NCBI GenBank assembly: GCA_013152795.1
Contig: JAADFS010000289.1
Span: forward strand, 1-17,947
Direction of reading: 5' to 3'
DNA length: 17,947 nt
Source: Deferribacteres bacterium
GTDB taxonomy: Bacteria > Nitrospirota > Thermodesulfovibrionia > UBA6902
Below, piece by piece: positions 6,482 to 14,926 of the stretch. The notes beneath the pieces are model-generated. The model ran no database searches. It was not told the origin of the DNA and saw nothing but the letters and a program-made list of their open reading frames with translations. The translations under genes and the position numbers were made by a program. Position 1 is the first letter of the stretch, and each line of letters opens with the position of its first letter.

Positions 6482-6557
6482 TGGTGGACGGTAGGGGATT
6501 CGAACCCCCGACTTCCACGTTGCGAACGTGGCGCTCTCCCAACTGAGCTAACCGCCC
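6482..6557 (-). tRNA. tRNA-Ala (anticodon CGC)
   Basis: A 76-nt minus-strand cloverleaf including an encoded CCA end. Acceptor GGGCGGT pairs with ACCGTCC. The D arm holds TAGCTCAGTTGGGAGAGC, the anticodon arm is CCACG-TTCGCAA-CGTGG, and the T arm contains GGTTCGAATCC. The loop gives anticodon CGC, reading GCG. The third acceptor pair is G3-U70, the alanine identity element, which confirms the amino acid. Confidence 0.96.
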
Positions 6558-6613
6558 TTAAAAATCCTCCTGAGCCGGCCTCTTTAAATTGACGCTTATC
6601 TTTTTGTTTAGGT

Positions 6614-6619
6614 ATTATA
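6614..6619 (-). promoter_or_regulatory. Extended -10 of the tRNA-Ala promoter
   Basis: The minus strand reads TGCTATAAT, a TGn-extended -10, giving a transcript start near 6607 and a 50-base leader. The -35 position (about TTATGC) falls inside a repeat left arm and is poor. Confidence 0.5.
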
Positions 6620-6626
6620 GCATTTA

Positions 6627-6795
6627 CATTGATGTTGCATAAACCTTAATGTTGCATAAGCAGGCAGAGAAGTCTGCCCCGCCGGCGGTATCTTATGCCA
6701 CTGCAAGGGCACACAGGGAGGGGGGCCTGCCTCACAGAACTTTTACAATACACGTTCTCCCTCCAGTCAGGCGGTATTTTCATGCAACTGTAAGA
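6627..6795 (+). repeat. Nested repeat: an outer copy interrupted by a 65-bp short copy
   Basis: The outer left arm CATTGATGTTGCATAAA (6627-6643) is followed at once by a complete 65-bp copy (6644-6708, CCTTAATGTTGCATAAG to GCCACTGCAAGG). An outer right end, TTTTCATGCAACTGTAAGA, follows at 6777-6795. The short copy holds the hairpin GGCAGA-GAAG-TCTGCC. It sits directly after TAAA contributed by the outer arm, so the family seems to insert into its own GCATAAA motif. The rest of the tRNA-to-tamB gap (6796-6849) contains only the tamB leader. Confidence 0.65.
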
Positions 6796-6849
6796 TGAGC
6801 AAATAATGGATTGTAATCCGGAAGGACATTCGCTATTAATAAAAGCCCG

Positions 6850-9800
6850 TTGATAAAAGTCAGAACCCGTAAAGCGAAAATAACAGCATTTCTGAGTCTG
6901 GCCGCTTTTGCCTTCGGCATCTTATTCTTTCTCCTGAGAGGGCCGTACCTGTCGAATTCAATAAAGAGGATCATCATCCCTGTTTTTGAGAATGCAACGA
7001 GGGAAAGGGTGCTCATTGACAAGGCCGTTATCAATCTTTTTCCCTTCTATCTCCAGGCCAAGGGGTTCAAGGTCTTTGACAAAAACGGAAACAGGCTCCT
7101 CTGGATCACCAAGGCACGCGCATACATCGACCTGACCGGCCTGCTTTCAAAAGAGATAAGGATAAGGAAATTGATGCTCAAAGAGCCGGACCTGACGATC
7201 GGTGAGGCGGATGTGAACAGGATAATGGATAATATCAGGAAATCTTCATCCCCGGGCGGCGAAGGGGGCTACAGGGTGAGCCTGAAGAACGTGCAGTTGA
7301 CCGACGGCAATATAAAATACACTGATGCAAAAGGCTCATTCGGCATATCGGGAAGCGGCCTGTTCCTGGACATGGTCTCAAACAATAACTCTTCGACAAT
7401 CAATGTATCGCTCAGGGATGCAGCGCTGAAGCTCCCCCGCGGTTCGGATATCTCAGGCGGGTTTGACGGTAAAATCAGGCTTGAAAACCGGCGTATCAGC
7501 GTCACGGAGATCAATGTCCGGTCTTCGAGGTCCTCCCTGCACGTAAAGGGCGAGGCCCTCCTTGCCCCGGACGGAGGGATTAAGGGCGGCAGGTTTTACA
7601 CAAAGGCCAGGATATACGCATCCGTTTTAAACAGGGCCTTCGGACTGAAGCAGGAGAGAGACGGTGTACTGTCCCTTGACGGATCGATCGACCTGGCCGG
7701 GGGAGAGGGCTCCAGACTGCCGCGGTTTACATTTGATTTAAATACAAAGGGGCGGTTTTATCTTGAGACATTGATGGAAATCCTGCAGGTTAATGAAAAT
7801 ATCAAAGGCGCCCTCTCCTTGGACGGAAAGATCACCGGGACATTGCCTGACGTGAGGGGCAGCGGTACGGTCAGGCTCCGCAACGCCGTCTTTGACACCC
7901 TTGCGGTTGATAATCTCGCGGGAAAGATAATGTATAAAAAGAAAAAATTCGCCCTCAATTCATTTACCGCCCAGGCCTACGGAGGCACCCTCAGGGGTGA
8001 TGCGTATATTTTGATTCCCCATGGTGATTTCTCTGTTGCAGGCTCTGTCTCCGGCGTGGACAGCCCGGAGTTTTTCAGGTTTATAAAGTGGGATTCGCCG
8101 TTTCCCCCGGGGAAGATCAAGGGGACATTTCAGGTGGATCATGCAAGCGGGCGGGATATGTCGGTCACCGCGGATATAACTTATCGGAACACCTCCGTAA
8201 ACAAAAAGGGTGATGTGCTTGCCAGGCTGGAGACTGCTGATTCGGCCATTGAACTAAGGGGGGACGTCCTCACCCTGAGGGATACCGTTCTTTCAACATC
8301 ACTGTCCGACCTGGTTATGGACGGGATAATAGACTTCCGGCAGAACACTCTGGCCCTGAACCTCCGGGTGCAGAGCAGGGATGTCTCGGACCTGACGGCC
8401 CCGTATTATTCGGATATTGTTGCGCCGGTATCATTCAGCGGCCTGATGAAAGGCCCGATGGATGACCCTGAGATATCCGGCAGGCTTGAAGCCGGCGCAG
8501 GCACTGTACGGGGGGTGAATTTCGAGAGCGCCTTTGCTGATCTGAGATACGGGATCAAACTGCTGTCAGTGGAGCAACTGGAGGTCAGGCAGGAAAAGGC
8601 GGTCTATGATATCTCGGGAAAGGTCCGTTTCAGGAAGGCGGAGGGGCTCTTTTCATTTAATGATCCATTCTTCAGCGTAAATGCCTCGGTACAGGAGGCC
8701 CCCCTGGAGCCGCTCGTAAAGGCGGCGTACAGGGCCATTCCGGTATCCGGCACGGTCAGCGGCCTACTGTCTTTTGAGGGTGACACGGACAAGTATTCAG
8801 GCTCCACTGAGCTGACCGTAAGTGACGCCGTGGTTTACGGCCGCAGGCTGGATAAGGTTACGGTGGAGGCCGCCCTGGAGCCGGAGAAAATAAGATTTCA
8901 GTCATTAGAGGCATACAGGGGTGAATCGCGCCTTGCGGCAAACGGCGATCTGTTCTTCAACGGGAAGATCAACGTCTCCGCCTCGCTGAGCAGGATTCAA
9001 CTGCGGGATATCGTGACTCCTGCCGATTATCCCGTTGATGCTGTTTTCAGCATGGACTTAAAAGGCGGCGGGACGATCGACAGGCCTGACGTGAAGTTCT
9101 CTGTTGATATTGATGAAATAGCCTTCAGAAAGATAAAGATGAACAAAGGCAGGATAACCGGAAGGCTCACGGGCCGCAGGCTCGATGCGGAGGGCGCGCT
9201 TGCAGGCGGGCTGATCACCGCGGATGCAACTGCTTCTCTGTCCGGCGGCATGCCGTGGTCCGCAGATATAAGACTGAAAAAGGGCAGGTATGACTTTCTC
9301 CTGACCGAATTCCTCGATGAAGTCCCGGAGGACCTCCTGCTTTCGCTTGAGGGCAATATCAGGCTGAAGGGACAGGGGAGTAAGGTCTCCGTGTACTCGG
9401 AGTTCACATCCGCCGGCCTGAGCCTGTACGGGTACAATTTCCGGAATACCAGGGACATTGTCCTTGAACTGGTTGATGATGAGTTCAGGGTGAAATCCTT
9501 TTCAATGAACGGCAGCGGTGCCGACCTGTCCGCCTCAGGCAGCCTCCGGATAAACGAAGGATACGACCTGAAGCTCACGGGGGATATGGACATAGCGCCT
9601 CTTAAGGTATTGACGGACAGGCTGGCGTCTTTAAAAGGCCGCAGCGATTTCAGGATTGGCATTGCAGGCTCCTGGGACCACCCCGAGCTTACGGGAGAGA
9701 TAAACATAAATGAGGCGACGGCCGCGCTGAAGGATTTTGTGTATAAGATCGGCCCTGTCAACGGCACCATATTCTTAAAGAAAGACAGGTTTGTCTTTGA

Positions 9801-10839
9801 TTCGGTGAAGGCCGCATTTGCCGGCGGCACGATAACCTTCTCGGGCGCGGGATACCTTGACAGGAAGTCGCTGCAGAGGCTCTTTGTTTCCGCGGTACTC
9901 AATGGAATCACAATCAGGCCCATGGAAGGGGTAAGCGCTTTATTCGACGGAAGACTTTTTTATGAAACCTCCGCAAAGGCCTCAAGCCTTACAGGGACCA
10001 TAGACATCAAAAAGGCAAGGTACAGGAAAGACGTGGAGTTCACCAGTTGGCTGCCGGGCATGGAGCAGGTCGCGGAGGCCCCGGTGGAGTATCCCGCGTT
10101 CCTGGCAGGGATGGAGCTTAACATCCGCATACAGGGCCCGGCCAATATTCTCATAGACAATAATATCGCAAAGGCGCCCGTGAAGATAGATGTCAATCTC
10201 ACGGGTACTGTTGCGGAACACGGGCTCATAGGCACCATTGAGGCGGACGAGGGGAGCATATATTTCAGGGGCAACGAGTTCAAGGTGCTTGAGGGCAGCA
10301 GCGTGGAGTTTGTCGAGGCAAACCGCATCGTCCCTGTCTTTCATCTCCTTGCAGAGACCTCTGTAAGAGACTATTATATAAAGCTGAACCTGGACGGCAC
10401 CATCGACCGTTTCGACCTGTCGCTGTTTTCCGACCCCCCCCTGTCAGAGGAGGATATACTCTCGCTGCTCACCTTCGGGCAGGTCAAGAGAGAGGCAAGG
10501 GGATTTGAGAGCGGTCTCCTTGCGAGCGAGGCCGCGTCCCTGCTTACAGGAAACATCCAGGGCGAGGTGACGGAAAATTTCAAATACATCACCGGGCTTG
10601 AGCGGTTTGAAATCGAGCCCCATACCACGGCCACCGGCGCATTCAGCCCGAAGATCACAGTGGGCAAGCAGTTGCTTGATGATAAACTTTCGGTGATATA
10701 CTCCACGTCCATCGGGACGACCGAAGAGCCGGTTATAAAGCTGAAATACAGCCTCGGCAGGAATATATCGGTCAGTGCTTCAAAGAACGAAATAGGGAGC
10801 GTGGGTGCGGACCTGAAATACAGGTTTGAATTCAAATGA
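6850..10839 (+). CDS. tamB: TamB-like inter-membrane protein (DUF490/AsmA-like)
   Basis: A 1329-residue protein. Residues 11-29 form one N-terminal membrane anchor. A long body of AsmA/TamB-type beta-rich repeats follows (recurring GxLxLDGxITGT, SGxLRINEGYDLKLTGDMD patterns). The C-terminal TamB domain spans about the last 300 residues, with LSEEDILSLLTFGQ and GKQLLDDKLSVIYSTS. TamB-type proteins span the periplasm as hydrophobic grooves, move phospholipid to the outer membrane and help some outer-membrane proteins assemble with an Omp85 partner. The Omp85 gene overlaps its stop by four bases (ATGA), supporting partnership. The start is uncertain: TTG at 6850 has no Shine-Dalgarno, while GGAAGGA at 6820-6826 would suit a rare ATT at 6835; upstream the frame closes at 6814. 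Confidence 0.9.
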   Translation: MIKVRTRKAKITAFLSLAAFAFGILFFLLRGPYLSNSIKRIIIPVFENATRERVLIDKAVINLFPFYLQAKGFKVFDKNGNRLLWITKARAYIDLTGLLSKEIRIRKLMLKEPDLTIGEADVNRIMDNIRKSSSPGGEGGYRVSLKNVQLTDGNIKYTDAKGSFGISGSGLFLDMVSNNNSSTINVSLRDAALKLPRGSDISGGFDGKIRLENRRISVTEINVRSSRSSLHVKGEALLAPDGGIKGGRFYTKARIYASVLNRAFGLKQERDGVLSLDGSIDLAGGEGSRLPRFTFDLNTKGRFYLETLMEILQVNENIKGALSLDGKITGTLPDVRGSGTVRLRNAVFDTLAVDNLAGKIMYKKKKFALNSFTAQAYGGTLRGDAYILIPHGDFSVAGSVSGVDSPEFFRFIKWDSPFPPGKIKGTFQVDHASGRDMSVTADITYRNTSVNKKGDVLARLETADSAIELRGDVLTLRDTVLSTSLSDLVMDGIIDFRQNTLALNLRVQSRDVSDLTAPYYSDIVAPVSFSGLMKGPMDDPEISGRLEAGAGTVRGVNFESAFADLRYGIKLLSVEQLEVRQEKAVYDISGKVRFRKAEGLFSFNDPFFSVNASVQEAPLEPLVKAAYRAIPVSGTVSGLLSFEGDTDKYSGSTELTVSDAVVYGRRLDKVTVEAALEPEKIRFQSLEAYRGESRLAANGDLFFNGKINVSASLSRIQLRDIVTPADYPVDAVFSMDLKGGGTIDRPDVKFSVDIDEIAFRKIKMNKGRITGRLTGRRLDAEGALAGGLITADATASLSGGMPWSADIRLKKGRYDFLLTEFLDEVPEDLLLSLEGNIRLKGQGSKVSVYSEFTSAGLSLYGYNFRNTRDIVLELVDDEFRVKSFSMNGSGADLSASGSLRINEGYDLKLTGDMDIAPLKVLTDRLASLKGRSDFRIGIAGSWDHPELTGEININEATAALKDFVYKIGPVNGTIFLKKDRFVFDSVKAAFAGGTITFSGAGYLDRKSLQRLFVSAVLNGITIRPMEGVSALFDGRLFYETSAKASSLTGTIDIKKARYRKDVEFTSWLPGMEQVAEAPVEYPAFLAGMELNIRIQGPANILIDNNIAKAPVKIDVNLTGTVAEHGLIGTIEADEGSIYFRGNEFKVLEGSSVEFVEANRIVPVFHLLAETSVRDYYIKLNLDGTIDRFDLSLFSDPPLSEEDILSLLTFGQVKREARGFESGLLASEAASLLTGNIQGEVTENFKYITGLERFEIEPHTTATGAFSPKITVGKQLLDDKLSVIYSTSIGTTEEPVIKLKYSLGRNISVSASKNEIGSVGADLKYRFEFK

Positions 10840-13589
10840 AAAATTCAATACTACATAAATACAGCAGGCAGTTGCTCATTACCCTTGCCGTGTCTGCCTG
10901 TTTTTATTTCCTGCTTTCTGCCCATGGTTATGCTGCATCATCAGCCGGTTTCAGCAAGGGCGGCGGTGAATTATTCAATAAGGTGATCAGGGCGGTTGAG
11001 GTGCAGGGGCTCACCCGGATAAAAAAGGAGGAATTCCTCGACCTAGCCGGCCTCGGCACGGGTGACATCCTTGACAGGGAAAGATTGAGAATCGGCATCA
11101 GGAGGGCATTCAAAAAGGATATCTTTACCGACATAGAGGTTGAGGCCCGGCGCCTGGGAGACGGTGTGTTGCTGAAATATATCGTGAAAGAGATACCGGT
11201 TATTGAGAAGATCGTCATAAAGGGCAACAAGAAGTTGTCCGCCGGAAAGATCAGGGATGTTCTTATTTTCAAGGAGGATGAAGACTTCCGTGAAGAGCTC
11301 CTCGGCAGGGCGCGGGCAGACCTTGCGGGGTTTTACCGGAGAAAAGGGTTTCCGGATGCTGCGGTGGATATAAGGGCCGCGGATGCGGGAAAGCCCTCCA
11401 GGGTGATTCTATATGTAAATATTGAGGAAGGGCGGCCGCTTGTTATCAGGGAGATAGATGTGCCTCCTGAAGCTGAAGGACGGTTAAGGCTCTCCGAAGG
11501 CGACATCCTTGACATGGATGTGCTGGATAAAGATATCGGCAGACTGAGGGAGTACTATAAAAAACAGGGCTACCTCAGGCCTGTTGTCGGGCCGTACGAA
11601 TTCAGGGACGGCGTCCTGAAGATTCCCGTGGACAGGGGGCCGGGGCTCGAGCTGGTCTTCAGGGGCAACTCCGCGGTCAGCGCGAAAAAGCTGAAAAAGG
11701 AAGCCCCGTTTATGGACAATGAAGAGGTCTCGGATGAACTGGTGGAGGAGGCGGTCGGCCGGATTAAAAGGCTCTATCTCTCCAGGGGGTATTACTATGC
11801 CACGGTGGCTGCAGGGGTGGAGAAGACAGAGGAGAAGATTACCGTCACATTCTTCATTAATGAAGGTAAAAGGGTTATCCTGCGAAAGATCACCTTTCAG
11901 GGCAACAGCATTCCAGGCCGTGCGCTCAGGGGGGTTGTCCTCCTCAGGGAAAACAAGCCGTACAATGAAAACCTCTTGAGCGGCAGCAGGCAATCACTCG
12001 TCAACTTCTACAATGCGCTCGGTTACCTCAAGGCCGGTGTAACCGGAATTGAAAAGAAATTCAGTGAAGACGGAACCGAACTTGATCTCGTATTCACCAT
12101 CCATGAGGGAAGCCGGACCATAATCAGAGAGGTCAGGATACACGGCAACAGCAACATAAACAGGTTTGAGATAAAAAAGGCCCTGAGGCTCCGGGAGGGA
12201 AGCCCCTACAATGTGACGGACATCAGGGATGCAAGATACAGGCTGCTTTCGCTGTACAGCCGTTACGGATACCTCGATGCGCGCGTTGACGTTGAAAGCA
12301 CGTTCGACGGTGACAATGCCGTCCTTGACTTCAGGATAACCGAAAACCTGCCCACTGTCATAGGGAAGATCATCATACGCGGCAACCGCAAGACAAAGCC
12401 CGGGATAATACGCAGGGAATTCACGATAAAAGAGGGCGACCCGTACAATTATGAAGAGATTATAAAGACCAGGCAGCGCCTGTACAAGCTCGGCCTGTTC
12501 AACAGGGTCTCCATCGACATGACGGATACGGCGGAGGAGACACGCGGTGCCCTCGTCAAAGACCTGGTGGTTTCCCTTAAGGAGGGCAACCCCGGCTCAG
12601 TGGAGATCGGCCTGGGCTACGGTGATTATGAAAAATTCCGTGCCTCCCTTGACATAAGATACGACAATCTCGGCGGATACAACAGGCGCATAGGATTCCG
12701 CGCAGAGGCGAGTTCGGTAAAGAAGAAGTACGTGCTGAATTTCAGGGAACCCCGGCTCTTCAATGAGCCGGATATACCGTTTAATCTGTTCCTGACCAAG
12801 GAAGAGACAAGGGCGGTCAATCCCGACACTGACGAGACCCGTTACAGGATCGACCGGCTCAGCCTTCTTGCCGGCATTGAGAAGGAATTCACCAGCCAGT
12901 TGAAAGGGGGGCTTAACTACGAATATTCCTTCACCGATACCACCGATGTAGCGCCGGACGTGATACTGAGCAGGGAAGATGCCGGCACCATCGGGATAGG
13001 CAGCATCTCGCCTTCACTTTTCTATGATACAAGGGACGACCCGTTTGATCCCACCTCGGGTTCCCTCCAGGGCGTCATCCTGAAGTTTGCCTCCGGTGCA
13101 TTTCTCTCAGAGGTGGAATTCGTCAAGGCCACACTGCAGAGTTCATGGTATTTCGGATTGATGAAAGGCCTGGTGTTTGCGGTATCCTTCAGGGGCGGTG
13201 CCGCTTACGGCTTCGGCGGCACGCAGGAGCTCCCGCTGATTGAGAGGTTTTTCCTGGGCGGCAGGACCACGGTGCGCGGATACAGCCAGGACACGCTCGG
13301 CCCCAAGGGTGCGGACGGCAATCCCACAGGCGGCAACATGTTTTCACTCGTAAACGGTGAATTCAGGATCTCCATCGGCAAGGGATTCGGCATTGTAACA
13401 TTCGTGGACTCCGGAAACGTATGGACACTGGCCGAGGACACTGACACAAGGATGAAATACACCGTGGGCGCGGGTTTGAGATACAGCACCCCTGTCGGGC
13501 CTGTAAGGATAGATTACGGGTACAAACTCAACAGGGAGGAAGGCGAGAGTTCAGGAGAGATTCACTTCAGCCTCGGACAGGCGTTTTAA
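10836..13589 (+). CDS. BamA/TamA-family Omp85 outer-membrane protein with seven POTRA domains
   Basis: A 917-residue protein. A signal peptide (hydrophobic about 12-28, likely cleaved after GYA near 33) is followed by what I read as seven POTRA domains at about 50-121, 122-201, 202-268, 270-346, 347-426, 428-507 and 508-585. Most open with a strand ending G-N and carry a GY(L/Y) or GF turn. The 16-stranded barrel covers about 586-917. It carries the loop-6 lock motif TTVRGY (RGY at 814-816) and ends in phenylalanine, as barrel substrates of the BAM machine do. E. coli BamA has five POTRA domains and TamA three. Lying between tamB and a SurA-like gene, it is probably the TamB partner; a BamA role cannot be excluded. 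Confidence 0.92.
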   Translation: MKNSILHKYSRQLLITLAVSACFYFLLSAHGYAASSAGFSKGGGELFNKVIRAVEVQGLTRIKKEEFLDLAGLGTGDILDRERLRIGIRRAFKKDIFTDIEVEARRLGDGVLLKYIVKEIPVIEKIVIKGNKKLSAGKIRDVLIFKEDEDFREELLGRARADLAGFYRRKGFPDAAVDIRAADAGKPSRVILYVNIEEGRPLVIREIDVPPEAEGRLRLSEGDILDMDVLDKDIGRLREYYKKQGYLRPVVGPYEFRDGVLKIPVDRGPGLELVFRGNSAVSAKKLKKEAPFMDNEEVSDELVEEAVGRIKRLYLSRGYYYATVAAGVEKTEEKITVTFFINEGKRVILRKITFQGNSIPGRALRGVVLLRENKPYNENLLSGSRQSLVNFYNALGYLKAGVTGIEKKFSEDGTELDLVFTIHEGSRTIIREVRIHGNSNINRFEIKKALRLREGSPYNVTDIRDARYRLLSLYSRYGYLDARVDVESTFDGDNAVLDFRITENLPTVIGKIIIRGNRKTKPGIIRREFTIKEGDPYNYEEIIKTRQRLYKLGLFNRVSIDMTDTAEETRGALVKDLVVSLKEGNPGSVEIGLGYGDYEKFRASLDIRYDNLGGYNRRIGFRAEASSVKKKYVLNFREPRLFNEPDIPFNLFLTKEETRAVNPDTDETRYRIDRLSLLAGIEKEFTSQLKGGLNYEYSFTDTTDVAPDVILSREDAGTIGIGSISPSLFYDTRDDPFDPTSGSLQGVILKFASGAFLSEVEFVKATLQSSWYFGLMKGLVFAVSFRGGAAYGFGGTQELPLIERFFLGGRTTVRGYSQDTLGPKGADGNPTGGNMFSLVNGEFRISIGKGFGIVTFVDSGNVWTLAEDTDTRMKYTVGAGLRYSTPVGPVRIDYGYKLNREEGESSGEIHFSLGQAF

Positions 13590-13590
13590 A

Positions 13591-14118
13591 ATGATAAGGG
13601 GGAGAATTGTATTCATCATCCTGCTTGCGGCGGTTTACTTATTCTCTGCGGGTATCGTCTTTGCGGAGATTCTGGAGAGGGTGGTTGCAACGGTAAATGA
13701 CGACGTGATCCTTCTCAGCGAGCTTGAGAGCGAATTCCGCGCCGCGCGGAAAGCCGGCAGGGACGTGACCAGGGAGGAAGTGCTCAACGACATGATAGAC
13801 AGGCTCCTGCTCCTGAAAGAGGCGCGCAGATTCAGGCTCGGCCTGTCCCCTGAGCCGGGGGAGACGAGCGTCGACAGCAACAGGATCATAAATGAATACA
13901 TAAACAAGAGGATAAAGATACTCATCCATATCCCGTTTGAAAAGATCGAGTCATACTACATGAACAACAGGGAGCGGTTCAGGGGCAGGGATTTCTATGA
14001 TGTAAAGGACGAGATAGAGAAATACCTTGTGGAACAGGAACTGAAGGCCAGGCTGCGGGAATATATAAATGAATTGAGGAAAAAGGCGGATATAACCGTG
14101 ATGCTGCATGAGCCTTAA
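13591..14118 (+). CDS. SurA-like periplasmic chaperone without PPIase domain
   Basis: A 175-residue exported protein. A signal peptide (hydrophobic 6-24, cleavage after VFA) is followed by EILERVVATVNDDVILLSELE, the hallmark start of SurA N-terminal domains, then helices typical of SurA/SurA_N. SurA of E. coli has about 430 residues with two parvulin domains; none is present here. The protein resembles an N- plus C-terminal chaperone core alone. It starts one base after the Omp85 stop, so it belongs to the same operon and probably escorts outer-membrane proteins to the barrel. The last codons are GAG-CCT-TAA, and the CCTTAA belongs to a repeat left arm, so the repeat supplies the stop. Confidence 0.82.
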   Translation: MIRGRIVFIILLAAVYLFSAGIVFAEILERVVATVNDDVILLSELESEFRAARKAGRDVTREEVLNDMIDRLLLLKEARRFRLGLSPEPGETSVDSNRIINEYINKRIKILIHIPFEKIESYYMNNRERFRGRDFYDVKDEIEKYLVEQELKARLREYINELRKKADITVMLHEP

Positions 14119-14198
14119 TGTTGCATCCGGGTTGCGGGTTGCGGGTTGCGGGTTCAAAGTTCAAAGTTCAGAGTTCAGAGTTCAAAGTTCGGAGTTTG
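14113..14198 (+). repeat. Repeat left arm with ten-unit heptad array and G-quadruplex motif
   Basis: CCTTAATGTTGCAT (14113-14126) is followed directly by ten in-phase heptads (14129-14198): GGGTTGC three times, GGGTTCA, AAGTTCA twice, GAGTTCA twice, AAGTTCG, GAGTTTG. The GGGTTGC block puts four G3 runs four bases apart (14129-14152). The hairpin part of the left arm (GCAGGCAGGAG) is missing here. The gap 14199-14297 holds the hairpin GAAGTT-CTGTTC-AACTTC and a 19-base identity (14244-14262) with 5492-5510, but no gene. Confidence 0.8.
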
Positions 14199-14297
14199 AG
14201 GGTTTGAGGGGGGGCAGAATGAAGTTCTGTTCAACTTCCTGCGTGACAATAATAAACCAGGGCTGGGCACTGTTCAGGCATGAGATGTTAAAATAAA

Positions 14298-14362
14298 TTT
14301 AATGTTGCATAAACGTGCAGGAGAACCTGCACGCCGGCGATGTTTTCAATGCTACTGCAAGG
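14298..14362 (+). mobile_element. 65-bp short copy of the repeat with flanking TAAA
   Basis: The copy runs from TTTAATGTTGCATAAA to GCTACTGCAAGG, with central hairpin GTGCAGG-AGAA-CCTGCAC. TAAA lies immediately on both sides (14294-14297 and 14363-14366), a probable 4-bp target duplication. It ends 36 bases before the antitoxin start. Confidence 0.65.
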
Positions 14363-14398
14363 TAAAAAAAAAGACAGATGACAGGAGGTTGTTCAGCC

Positions 14399-14620
14399 AT
14401 GAAAAAAATATCGGCCACGGATACCCTCGGGTTATCAATTCCTGAGAGGATTCAACTGGTGGAAGACATCTGGGATACTATAGCATCAGAAGCGGACGCG
14501 ATTGAACTAACTGAAGATGATAAAAAATTAATTGATGAAAGACTGGATGCTTACCACCGGAATCCCGATGCTGGCTCTCCCTGGGAAGATGTTCTCCAAA
14601 GATTAATGAACGCGAAATGA
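14399..14620 (+). CDS. Addiction-module antitoxin (unstable antitoxin family, TIGR02574-like)
   Basis: A 73-residue protein. The core LGLSIPERIQLVEDIWDTI, then LTEDDKKLIDERLDAYHRNPDAGSPWEDV, is the recognisable pattern of the small 'addiction module protein' family (PF09720), which pairs with ParE/RelE toxins. ATG 14399 is preferred over 14378 because AGGAGG at 14383-14388 lies ten bases upstream and the conserved region begins soon after. Its stop overlaps the toxin start by four bases (ATGA). Base composition is more AT-rich than the envelope operon, consistent with transfer. Confidence 0.85.
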   Translation: MKKISATDTLGLSIPERIQLVEDIWDTIASEADAIELTEDDKKLIDERLDAYHRNPDAGSPWEDVLQRLMNAK

Positions 14621-14925
14621 AGTACAGGGTTATAATCAGACCCGAGGCGGAAGATGATCTCAGGGAAGTGTTTTTATGGTATGAAGAAAAAAGAAAAGGC
14701 CTGGGATACGACTTTCTGTTGCAGGTTGATGCAGGAATAAGATTTATTGCAAGAAATCCCAATATACATCAAACAGAGTATAGAGGAACAAGGAAACATT
14801 TCACAAAAAGGTTCCCATATAAAATAATCTACATAGTGGAAAAAGATAAGATCATTATACTGGCTGTAGCTCACGGCAGGAGGGGGCCGGCCCTCATAAA
14901 GAAAAGAATAAAGGGCATCAAATAA
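14617..14925 (+). CDS. RelE/ParE-superfamily toxin
   Basis: A 102-residue basic protein matching the ParE/RelE fold. It begins with MKYRVIIRPEAEDDLREVFLWYEE (strand plus first helix), has FLLQVDAGIRFIARNP in the middle and ends with FPYKIIYIVEKDKIIILAVAHGRR. Family members either cut mRNA at the ribosome (RelE) or poison gyrase (ParE); sequence alone does not decide which. It is translationally coupled to the antitoxin by an ATGA overlap. Length is normal and the frame unbroken. The stop TAA is part of TAAA, directly followed by a repeat left arm at 14927. Confidence 0.88.
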   Translation: MKYRVIIRPEAEDDLREVFLWYEEKRKGLGYDFLLQVDAGIRFIARNPNIHQTEYRGTRKHFTKRFPYKIIYIVEKDKIIILAVAHGRRGPALIKKRIKGIK

Positions 14926-14926
14926 A

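Noticed and set aside
6482..6708. The tRNA-Ala gene as attachment site of an integrated island
   Set aside because: No integrase and no direct repeat of the tRNA 3' end is visible in the window. The neighbouring repeats belong to the arm family.
9027..9923. A 298-residue minus-strand open frame inside the TamB-like gene
   Set aside because: It is antisense to a clear protein, is serine/proline-rich in the manner of shadow frames, has no motif and no ribosome binding site.
14221..14298. A 25-codon plus-strand ORF starting MKFCSTSCVTIINQG
   Set aside because: It lies in repeat sequence; a 19-base piece is shared with 5492-5510, where there is no matching gene. No Shine-Dalgarno is seen.
14298..14362. 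Integron attC-like recombination site (short imperfect palindrome next to a toxin-antitoxin cassette)
   Set aside because: attC sites need RYYYAAC at the left and GTTRRRY at the right. The arms here have the opposite polarity (GTTGCAT left, ATGC-AC right) and no integrase is present. The arm structure and flanking TAAA fit a MITE better.
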